Below are positions 4,088 through 11,639 of a stretch of DNA of 14,055 bases, piece after piece. A program made the position numbers and the translations under genes. Below the pieces are notes generated by a model. It did no database searches, was not told the origin of the DNA, and saw only the letters and a program-made list of their open reading frames with translations. This stretch comes from JALRBM01 sp966186595 (GTDB lineage: Bacteria > Patescibacteriota > Saccharimonadia > Saccharimonadales > Saccharimonadaceae), in the NCBI GenBank assembly GCA_966186595.1, contig CBIFWO010000024.1, forward strand, positions 1 to 14,055, read 5' to 3'. How positions within the stretch are numbered: the stretch's first letter is position 1; every line of letters starts with the position of its first letter.

Positions 4088-7000
4088 CTAGACCGCTAGT
4101 TCGAGATCTTCGGCGATTTCTTCCTCAAGATCCTCCGGTAGTTCGTTCCCCTCGACACCGGTTCCAACAGGAATCTTGCGTCCGATGATAACGTTTTCCT
4201 TGAGGCCACGGAGGCGGTCAGCACGTCCAGAAGTTGCAGCGTTGATCAGCACACGTGTTGTGTCCTGGAACGATGCAGCTGATAGCCAGCTATCGCTCCA
4301 GATCGACACCTTAGTGATACCGAGGAGCAGCTGGGTGTACTGCGCAGGCTCTTTGCCTTCTGCCACTAGGTTGGCGTTTGCATCAACCACGGCAGCCTTC
4401 GAGACGATATCACCCATGACGAAGGCGCTGTCACCGGGATCTTCGACCTGCACACGAGAGAACATCTGTCGAACGATGATCTCGAGGTGCTTGTCGGCAA
4501 CGTCTTGACCCTGTGCGGCGTAGATGCGAAGCACTTCGTTAATGATGTAGCGCTGCGTCGCTTCGACATCTTTGAGGCGCATGAGGTCGTGAAGGTTCAA
4601 CGAACCAATTGTCAGACGGTCACCGGCTTCAACGACATCACCAGCCTTGACAACCAACTGGGTTGAGCCAGGGATTTCGTAGCGTACTGGTGCACTGGCA
4701 TTGGCAGCAATAACAAGTGTGTCCTCGGCCACTTCAACCACACCATCGAATGGCGCGATAAGCGGCTTGGCTTCGCCCTCGGCAGTCGCTAGAACATCAC
4801 CGGCTTTGACACTGCTTCCACCCTTGATTGCAACAGTGCGACCCTCGAGTGCAATTCGCTCAACATGACCAGCCTCTGGCGTTACCTGAACGACGTACTT
4901 CTTGCCGTCTTCCCAGACATCAACCAGACCAGTTACCTCAGTAACATAGGCCTGTCCCTTTGGCGTGCGAGCCTCAAAGAGCTCTTCAACACGAGGGAGA
5001 CCCTGGGTGATGTCACCACCGGCCACACCGCCGGCATGGAAGGTTCGAAGGGTAAGCTGCGTGCCAGGCTCACCGACAGACTGAGCGGCAATCACACCAA
5101 CAGGCTGCGCCTTGTCGACGAGTAGACCAGTTGCCATGTCGATTCCATAGCTCTTCTGTGGAATACCGTGGAGATTGCGAGTCGAGAGAACACTCTGGAT
5201 CTTGACTTCCTTGACCGATTCATCAGCTTCGATTGCATCTGCGATCTCACGGGTGATGAGCTGATCCTTGGCAACATGACCAGGAATATCCTCAGCAGTG
5301 TAGCGTCCATACAGACGGTTACCGAATTCGATCATTGTCAGATCAGATTCGCTGCGGTAAATCGCAAAGCCGTCATCATCGTTCGCCTCGTCAGCAACAG
5401 TAAAGACATCCTGCGACACATCCACCAGACGACGAGTCAGATACCCCGAGTCGGCGGTCTTAAGAGCGGTGTCGATCAGACCTTTACGCGCACCACGAGT
5501 AGCCACGAATGATTCAAGCGATGACAACCCATTCTTGTAGCTCGAACGGATTGGCAGCTCAATCTCGCGGTTTGTTGCATCCACCATGATACCGACCATG
5601 GCCGACGCCAGCTTCACGTTTGAAATATCACCACGCGCACCACTGTTCACCATCACACTGATACTGGTGTCCATATCCTTGAGTCGTGCCTGAAGGAATT
5701 CGGTCACCTGGCGGTCAACGTGCCGCCACGCAGCAACGGTCAAGTTGTAGCGCTCTTCCTCAGTAATCAAACCTTGGTCGTATTGATCCGAGATGAGTGC
5801 CGTCTTGGCATCACCTTCAGCGACAAACTCGGCGATTTCTGGGAAGTGGAGGTAGTCGTCCTTACCAGTTGAGACGGCTGCAACAGTTGCAAAGCGGAAT
5901 GCTAGGCCCTTCATGCGGTCGGCGGTTTGTGCAGTCGTTTCGGCGCCGTACTGGTTAAAGATCTTGGCAAGAACTTTCTTGAGCTGCTTCTTAGTCTGAA
6001 CAGAGTTGTCGTACGGGAAGTCAGCGGGCAGAATCTCGTTGAAGAAGACGCGGCCCAGTGTGGTATCACGAATATCACCCTTGGCGTAGACACGGATTGG
6101 CGTCTGGAGCTGGAGCTTGCCATCGTCGTATGCCATCTCGGCTTCGTAGACCGAACTGTAAGCCTTGCGATCAGGGGTCTGTGCACCTGGCTTTTCGTAC
6201 GTCAGGTAATAGTTACCAAGCACGACGTCCTGACCAATGTTAAGCACCGGTGAACCGTCAGCAGGCTTGAGCAGATTGTTCGTTGCGCTCATCAGCTCGC
6301 GGGCTTCACGCTGCGCTTCTTTAGACAGTGGCAAGTGAACAGCCATCTGGTCACCATCATAGTCGGCGTTAAATCCGTTAGCAACAAGCGGGTGAAGTTG
6401 AATTGCCTTACCCTCGACCAGCTTTGGCTGGAATGCCTGAATTGACAGACGGTGGAGTGACGGTGCACGGTTAAGAAGGACGTATTTGCCTTCGATAACA
6501 GCGTCGAGTGCGTCCCAAACAACCGCTTCGCCAGCTTCGATCAGACGAGTCGCACTACGGATGTTGTGTGCATGCTCGCCGCGGATAAGCCAGCTAATAA
6601 CGAACGGCTTGAACAGCTCGAGCGCCATCTGCTTTGGCAGACCACACTGGTTGATCTTTAGCTTTGGACCTACAACGATTACTGAACGTCCAGAGTAGTC
6701 TACACGCTTACCGAGGAGGTTCTGGCGGAAACGACCCTGCTTGCCCTTGAGCATATCGCTGATCGACTTCAGGCGGCGACGACCACCAGTTGCATTCACA
6801 GCGCGGCCACCGCGGGCTGCACTGTTATCAACTAATGCGTCAACGGCTTCTTGCAACATACGCATTTCGTTTCGGCGGATGACCTCTGGTGCATTGAGAT
6901 CGATCAGCTTTTTAAGACGATTGTTTCGGTTGATCACACGACGGTAAAGGTCGTTGAGGTCTGACGTGGCAAAACGTCCACCCGTAAGCTGCACCATTGG

Positions 7001-7918
7001 ACGCAGATCCGGAGGAATTACCGGAAGGACGGTGAGACAAAGGCTGTTTGGCTTGATACCAGCGGCCTGCATACCCTCGAGCACCTTAAGGCGCTTCAGA
7101 AGCTTCTTCTCACGCTGGCCCTTTGCACCTTCGACTTCTTCGCTTAGCTCAGCAATAAGCTTTGGCAGGTCAACTTCGTCCAGAAGCGCCTTGAGCGCTG
7201 GGCCACCCATACCAACGGTCACGAGCTCTTCGTACTCTTCTGGCAGGTTTCGGTAGTCAACCTCACTGAGAAGCGCGCCCTTAACGAGACTTTCCAGTTG
7301 AGCTTTCTTGACGGTGTAGCTTTCGTTCAGCTCTTCGATTTCGCGTGATTGCGCCTGGGCAAGTGCCTTAACATCGGCACCTTCAGCGTCGGCTTCTTTT
7401 TCGTAGCGAATCTTGATAGCAGCGCGTGCAGCTTCGGTCTCTGCCTCTAGGTCCGCTAGGTACTGATCCCGCTTGGCGTCTTCGACCTTCAAAATAACGT
7501 AGGTTGCAAAGTAAGCGATACGTTCAAGGTTGCGAACAGTAATGCCAAGCAGCAGGCTCATCGCGCTTGGGGTACCACGCATGAACCAGATGTGCGCCAC
7601 AGGAGCAGCCAACTGGATGTGACCCATACGCTCACGACGAACGATAGACTTGGTAACAAGCTCGCCGTTCTTGTCAACAGCCGCTTCACGGGATCGAACG
7701 CCCTTCAGCTTGCTGTCATAGGGGTTGATGTCTTTCACTGGACCGAAAATTCGTTCACAGAAGAGCCCATCACGCTCTGGTTTTTGTGTTCGATAGTTGA
7801 TTGTTTCTGGCTTGGTAACTTCACCGTAGCTCCACTTGAGGATATCCTCTGGGCTTGCTACCGCAAGACGTACGGCGTCAAAGTCTGCAATGCCAGTTCC
7901 AGCAACAACTCGTGACAT
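4088..7918 (-). CDS. rpoC: DNA-directed RNA polymerase subunit beta', 1276 aa
   Basis: Beta' forms half of the RNA polymerase active site with beta. Family landmarks are clear: VRRERMGHIQLAAPVAHIWF (93-112), an N-terminal coiled-coil-like insertion (about 145-280), the RPMVQLTGGRFATSDLNDLY block, the catalytic loop NADYDGD (517-523, Asp triad intact), the trigger-loop region and the GVIAAQSVGEPGTQLTLRTF block. Several near-invariant positions differ: all eight zinc cysteines are replaced (Pro66, Asp68, Val81, Asn84; Ala845, Thr913, Pro920, Ser923), the Phe of NADFDGD is Tyr520, the trigger-loop His is Arg808, and the bridge helix has SAMVGIM where AGMRGLM is usual. The frame is open throughout and all other blocks are normal, so this is not a pseudogene. 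ATG 7918 follows the rpoB stop by 2 nt with GGAGG in the rpoB end. Confidence 0.98.
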   Translation of the reverse strand: MSRVVAGTGIADFDAVRLAVASPEDILKWSYGEVTKPETINYRTQKPERDGLFCERIFGPVKDINPYDSKLKGVRSREAAVDKNGELVTKSIVRRERMGHIQLAAPVAHIWFMRGTPSAMSLLLGITVRNLERIAYFATYVILKVEDAKRDQYLADLEAETEAARAAIKIRYEKEADAEGADVKALAQAQSREIEELNESYTVKKAQLESLVKGALLSEVDYRNLPEEYEELVTVGMGGPALKALLDEVDLPKLIAELSEEVEGAKGQREKKLLKRLKVLEGMQAAGIKPNSLCLTVLPVIPPDLRPMVQLTGGRFATSDLNDLYRRVINRNNRLKKLIDLNAPEVIRRNEMRMLQEAVDALVDNSAARGGRAVNATGGRRRLKSISDMLKGKQGRFRQNLLGKRVDYSGRSVIVVGPKLKINQCGLPKQMALELFKPFVISWLIRGEHAHNIRSATRLIEAGEAVVWDALDAVIEGKYVLLNRAPSLHRLSIQAFQPKLVEGKAIQLHPLVANGFNADYDGDQMAVHLPLSKEAQREARELMSATNNLLKPADGSPVLNIGQDVVLGNYYLTYEKPGAQTPDRKAYSSVYEAEMAYDDGKLQLQTPIRVYAKGDIRDTTLGRVFFNEILPADFPYDNSVQTKKQLKKVLAKIFNQYGAETTAQTADRMKGLAFRFATVAAVSTGKDDYLHFPEIAEFVAEGDAKTALISDQYDQGLITEEERYNLTVAAWRHVDRQVTEFLQARLKDMDTSISVMVNSGARGDISNVKLASAMVGIMVDATNREIELPIRSSYKNGLSSLESFVATRGARKGLIDTALKTADSGYLTRRLVDVSQDVFTVADEANDDDGFAIYRSESDLTMIEFGNRLYGRYTAEDIPGHVAKDQLITREIADAIEADESVKEVKIQSVLSTRNLHGIPQKSYGIDMATGLLVDKAQPVGVIAAQSVGEPGTQLTLRTFHAGGVAGGDITQGLPRVEELFEARTPKGQAYVTEVTGLVDVWEDGKKYVVQVTPEAGHVERIALEGRTVAIKGGSSVKAGDVLATAEGEAKPLIAPFDGVVEVAEDTLVIAANASAPVRYEIPGSTQLVVKAGDVVEAGDRLTIGSLNLHDLMRLKDVEATQRYIINEVLRIYAAQGQDVADKHLEIIVRQMFSRVQVEDPGDSAFVMGDIVSKAAVVDANANLVAEGKEPAQYTQLLLGITKVSIWSDSWLSAASFQDTTRVLINAATSGRADRLRGLKENVIIGRKIPVGTGVEGNELPEDLEEEIAEDLELAV

Positions 7919-7920
7919 GA

Positions 7921-10900
7921 CTAGGCCTCCTTCCCTTCTATTTCGTCAATATCTTGGATACTTACTCCATCTTCTAGATCACCAAATTCATCGGCCTCAT
8001 CGAGGACAGTTTCAACTTCTTCACCATCATCAACCGCAGGTGCAGGGACAGTTCCCTTTGGTGTCGCACTCGCAATCACTTGCTCGGCATCAACTACAGC
8101 ATCTTCTGATTCATCCAGGAGGTCAACACGTAGACCAAGTCCCTGAAGTTCCTTTACGAGCACGTTGAATGACTCTGGCAGCTTTGGACCAACAATTGCT
8201 TCGTCCTTGATGATTGATTCATAGGCTTTGGCACGACCGTAAACGTCGTCAGACTTGATCGTCAGCATTTCTTGAAGGGTGGTTGCAGCACCATATGCTT
8301 CGAGCGCCCACACCTCCATCTCACCAAATCGCTGACCACCATTTTGCGCCTTACCACCAAGTGGCTGCTGGGTGACCATCGTGTACGGACCGGTTGAACG
8401 AGCATGGATCTTGTCGCTCACCATGTGGTGAAGCTTGATCATGTGCATCACACCGACAGTCGTGCGCTCTTCAAAAGGTTCACCTGTGCGACCATCAAAT
8501 AGCTGACTCTTTCCATCTGCGGAATAGCCTGCTTTCTCAAGCTCATTCGAGATTACTTCGTTTGACACACCATTGAATGGAGGGGTAGCAACTTTGTAGC
8601 CAAGGGCGCGCGCTGCCATACCAAGGTGTGTTTCAAATAGCTGACCAATGTTCATACGGCTTGGCACACCAAGAGGGTTGAGGACCACATCAACAGGAGT
8701 ACCATCTTCCATGAACGGCATATCTTCGACTGGCAGAATTCGAGCAACCACACCCTTGTTACCGTGACGACCAGCAAGCTTGTCACCAACGCTAATCTTT
8801 CGCAGTTGTGCAACAAAGATCTGGATCTGCATTAATACACCAGCCTTTAGCTCATGACCGTTTTCGCGGCTAAAGATCTTGACGCCGACGACCTTACCGC
8901 CCCCTGCATTATTCATGCGCTGTGAGGTGTCGCGGACGTCCTTTGCCTTTTCACCAAAGATAGCACGGAGGAGTCGCTCCTCAGAACTGAGCTCTTGCTC
9001 ACCCTTTGGTGTAATCTTGCCAACCAACACGTCGCCGGCTTTGACTTCTGAACCAACCTGAACAATACCGCTCTCGTCGAGGTGACGGAGGCTTTCTTCG
9101 CTCACGTTTGGAATATCACGGGTCACGATCTCAGGACCAAGCTTGGTTTCGCGAACTTCAACAGTGTAATCCTTGATATTAATGCTCGTGAGGCTGTCGG
9201 CCTTGACCAAACGGTCTGAAAGCACGATCGCGTCGTCCATGTTGTAACCCTGCCATGGCATGAAGGCAACGGTCAAGTCACGACCAAGGGCAAGTTCGCC
9301 ATCGGCGATCGAAGCACCTTCAATCAGAATATCGCCCTTCTTTACCTTGTCGCCACGAGAAACGCGGACTTTTTGGTTGATTGAACGATCATCGTTGCTC
9401 TTTGCAAAGTGGATTGGCTCGTAGCTCTTGACTCCGTCCTTGTATTTCACTTCAATCACATCACCATCGGCGCGAAGGACTTCACCTTCACCTTCGGCGA
9501 GGATCAGCTGACTGGTATTCTTGGCGATTTCACCTTCAACACCCGTACCAACGGTTGGCGCCTCCGGCGTCAGAAGTGGCACGGCCTGCTTCTGCATGTT
9601 TGAACCGGTCAATGATCGGTCCACACGGTTTTTCTCGATAAATGGCACGAGGGATGCGGTTGAACCAAGGATTTGCTTGTAGGCAGCATCCATGTAGGTA
9701 ATTTCAGAGATATCAACCTGCTCTGGATTGAGGTACTTGCGGGCGCTCACACGCTCGTCGGCAAAGGTACCATCCTCGTTAACACGAGCCCCGGCGTCGG
9801 CGATCACTTCACCAAGTTCCTGCGACGCATCGAGGTAGACAACTTCGCTGGTCACCTTGCCATCCACAACCTTAAGATAGGGTGTTTCGATAAAGCCGTA
9901 CTCATTCACACGGGCATAGGCAGCGAGGTTAAGCACCAGACCAATGTTGGCGCCTTCTGGTGTCTCGACAGAACAGATACGACCGTAGTGAGTTGGGTGT
10001 GCATCACGAACGTCAAAGCCTGCGCGCTCGCGAGAAAGACCACCAGGACCCATTGAGCTGAGACGACGCTTGTGCGAAAGCTCAGAAAGTGGGTTAACTT
10101 CGTCCATCAGCTGTGAAAGCTGTGAACTTGCAAAGAATTCGCGAACTGCTGCGACCACTGGGCGAGCATTGATAAGCTGACCAGGAGTCACACTTTCGAT
10201 GTCACTCATGCTCATGCGATCCATGGCGTTACGCTGCATGCGGAGCATACCGACGCGGAACTGGCGTGCAACAAGCTCGCCAACCAACTTGACACGACGG
10301 TTAGACAACGCGTCGATGTCGTCCGCAGGTTCTTGCGTATTATTCAGGCGAATGATCTCACGAATGATGGCAATCAGATCACTCATCTGAAACACACGAT
10401 TTTCAGTGGTGTTTGGCACTTCCAATCCAAGGCGCTGGTTGAGCTTGTAGCGGCCGACACGACTGTAGTCAAAGCGCTTAAAGTCAAAGAACATGCGCTC
10501 GATCATGCTGCGGGCATTGTCGACAGTAGCAAGGTCGCCTGGACGCAGACGTCGATAGAGCTCAATCAGGGCTTCGTTTGTCCCACGAGCCGGATCCTTC
10601 TCTAATGTAGCGTCGATATGCTTGACGTCACCAGTGTCAATATCCTCGAAGAGGCTCTTGATCTCGCTAGTCTTATTGTAGCCAAGCGCACGAAGAAGCG
10701 TCGTTACAGGTAGCTTGCGACGGCGGTCAATCTTGACATACATAACACCACTCGTAGCGGTTTCAAACTCAAGCCATGCACCACGACCAGGGATTAACTT
10801 GGCACCATAGTAGCTGCGGCCAGCCGAGCGATCAGCAGTAAAGAAGACGCCGGCCGAACGGATCAGCTGTGACACGACGACACGCTCGGTGCCATTGATC

Positions 10901-11271
10901 ACGAACGTTCCGCGGTCAGTCATCCATGGGTAGTCACCGAGGTAAATTTCCTGTTCCTTGACCTCACCGGTTACCTTGTTGGTAAGCTCGACAGTCGCAT
11001 GAAGCGGCGCGTCAAAGGTAAGATTGTTTTCCTTGGCGTCCTGCTCGCTGTTTTTTGGATCCTGGAATGCATACTGCTTAAATCGAAGTTCGAGTTTCTG
11101 ACCCGTGTAGTCCTCGATTGGATTAAGTTCTGCAAAAATCTCGCTCAAACCAGTCTCGACGAATTCTCGCCAAGAGTCCTTCTGGTGAGCGACGAGACTT
11201 GGTATAGGCAAAGCGGTGTCCGACTTGGTAAAGAACACTCGCTTCGCGCTTTGGCTTTTAGGTTTTGCCAC
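7921..11271 (-). CDS. rpoB: DNA-directed RNA polymerase subunit beta, 1116 aa
   Basis: Beta contributes the fork loops, rifampicin pocket and flap of RNA polymerase. The start is GTG at 11269-11271, with GAGGAG (11278-11283) 6 nt upstream; no ATG competes. Recognisable blocks include the rifampicin region FFASSQLSQLMDEVNP with SHKRRLSSMGPGGL (about residues 377-414), the RERAGFDVRDAHPTHYGR block, GDKLAGRHGNKGV, and the C-terminal MEVWALEAYGAATTLQEML. In E. coli numbering Asp516, His526 and Ser531 are kept, while Asn518 is Val and Leu533 is Met. The C-terminal 50 residues form an acidic tail. The size is slightly below that of Firmicutes beta (about 1190). It is co-transcribed with rpoC. Confidence 0.98.
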   Translation of the reverse strand: MAKPKSQSAKRVFFTKSDTALPIPSLVAHQKDSWREFVETGLSEIFAELNPIEDYTGQKLELRFKQYAFQDPKNSEQDAKENNLTFDAPLHATVELTNKVTGEVKEQEIYLGDYPWMTDRGTFVINGTERVVVSQLIRSAGVFFTADRSAGRSYYGAKLIPGRGAWLEFETATSGVMYVKIDRRRKLPVTTLLRALGYNKTSEIKSLFEDIDTGDVKHIDATLEKDPARGTNEALIELYRRLRPGDLATVDNARSMIERMFFDFKRFDYSRVGRYKLNQRLGLEVPNTTENRVFQMSDLIAIIREIIRLNNTQEPADDIDALSNRRVKLVGELVARQFRVGMLRMQRNAMDRMSMSDIESVTPGQLINARPVVAAVREFFASSQLSQLMDEVNPLSELSHKRRLSSMGPGGLSRERAGFDVRDAHPTHYGRICSVETPEGANIGLVLNLAAYARVNEYGFIETPYLKVVDGKVTSEVVYLDASQELGEVIADAGARVNEDGTFADERVSARKYLNPEQVDISEITYMDAAYKQILGSTASLVPFIEKNRVDRSLTGSNMQKQAVPLLTPEAPTVGTGVEGEIAKNTSQLILAEGEGEVLRADGDVIEVKYKDGVKSYEPIHFAKSNDDRSINQKVRVSRGDKVKKGDILIEGASIADGELALGRDLTVAFMPWQGYNMDDAIVLSDRLVKADSLTSINIKDYTVEVRETKLGPEIVTRDIPNVSEESLRHLDESGIVQVGSEVKAGDVLVGKITPKGEQELSSEERLLRAIFGEKAKDVRDTSQRMNNAGGGKVVGVKIFSRENGHELKAGVLMQIQIFVAQLRKISVGDKLAGRHGNKGVVARILPVEDMPFMEDGTPVDVVLNPLGVPSRMNIGQLFETHLGMAARALGYKVATPPFNGVSNEVISNELEKAGYSADGKSQLFDGRTGEPFEERTTVGVMHMIKLHHMVSDKIHARSTGPYTMVTQQPLGGKAQNGGQRFGEMEVWALEAYGAATTLQEMLTIKSDDVYGRAKAYESIIKDEAIVGPKLPESFNVLVKELQGLGLRVDLLDESEDAVVDAEQVIASATPKGTVPAPAVDDGEEVETVLDEADEFGDLEDGVSIQDIDEIEGKEA

Positions 11272-11283
11272 GCGTAGCTCCTC

Positions 11284-11400
11284 GCTGTATTTAATTGTTT
11301 AGTGATAGAATCGGCGCCGAAGATTCTCTATCCGAGGTCGCTCTCTGGACATTGCCACTCGTCCAGAAGGCATACGTAACCTCAGGTACACTACTTCTTA
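11284..11400 (-). promoter_or_regulatory. Structured 5' leader of rpoB
   Basis: The transcript from the rpoB promoter would have a leader of about 130 nt. It contains two hairpins: TCTGGAC/GTCCAGA (11344-11350 with 11361-11367, 7 bp, 10-nt loop) and GATAGAATC/GATTCTCTATC (11304-11312 with 11322-11332, 9 bp with a 2-nt bulge). No ribosomal-protein or riboswitch family is recognised. It may be an autoregulatory site for the operon. Confidence 0.45.
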
Positions 11401-11406
11401 GTATGC

Positions 11407-11435
11407 ATTATGAGGAAGTTGGATATCAGTGTCAA
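11407..11435 (-). promoter_or_regulatory. rpoB-rpoC promoter
   Basis: On the minus strand a consensus -35 TTGACA (11430-11435) is followed by a 17-nt spacer and CATAAT (11407-11412, 5 of 6 matches). Transcription should start near 11400. This is the best promoter in the window. Confidence 0.85.
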
Positions 11436-11451
11436 TAGATAAATTCAGGGA

Positions 11452-11491
11452 AATGGGTCGCGGAGCAGAGCATGCTGCCCCACGACCCATT
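11452..11491 (-). terminator. Large hairpin between the 12-codon ORF and the rpoB promoter
   Basis: AATGGGTCG (11452-11460) pairs perfectly with CGACCCATT (11483-11491), and the stem continues inward through GG/CC and GCAG/CTGC with small mismatches. On the minus strand it is followed by TCCCTGAATTT, not a clean U-tract, so it may be a weak terminator, an attenuator or an RNA end structure for the upstream unit. Confidence 0.5.
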
Positions 11492-11536
11492 CTTGCTCCA
11501 GTAGATCGGCACAGCAGCCAATCTCCGGAGGGTGAA

Positions 11537-11575
11537 CTAGCGCTTGGTGCCGGTCGGCCAGGTCGTGGGCATCAT
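11537..11575 (-). CDS. 12-codon micro-ORF (candidate leader peptide)
   Basis: The ORF reads MMPTTWPTGTKR. It has one of the best Shine-Dalgarno sequences in the window, GGGGAGG (11582-11588), 6 nt before the first ATG, and a TATAAT box about 45 nt upstream. Apart from the two ATG codons all its codons end in C or G, unlike the neighbouring core genes. Codons 3-5 (CCCACGACC) are perfectly complementary to part of the left arm of the hairpin that follows, as expected of a leader peptide whose translation controls RNA folding. The peptide shows no run of a single amino acid. It could also be a chance ORF within a small RNA. Confidence 0.4.
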   Translation of the reverse strand: MMPTTWPTGTKR

Positions 11576-11616
11576 GACAGTCCTCCCCTCTACGCCTGAA
11601 GGAACAAGATTGTTTT

Positions 11617-11639
11617 ATTATACACCCTTAAAACATTTA
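11617..11639 (-). promoter_or_regulatory. Candidate promoter of the micro-ORF unit
   Basis: On the minus strand a perfect TATAAT (11617-11622) lies just after the stop codon of the beta-helix gene. The -35 is weak (TTGTTA about 15 nt upstream, at the end of that gene). Predicted transcription start is near 11610, giving a unit of about 160 nt up to the hairpin. Confidence 0.5.

Noticed and set aside
3537..4188. Two plus-strand open frames (154 and 139 codons)
   Set aside because: They run antisense to the 153-residue orphan gene and cross the rpoBC terminator into rpoC; low-complexity Arg/Ser/Cys translations.
4088..7918. rpoC as a decaying pseudogene because of its lost Cys and altered catalytic-loop residues
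   Set aside because: The frame is intact for 1276 codons, the catalytic Asp triad is kept, and the surrounding blocks are well conserved in an intact operon with rpoB.
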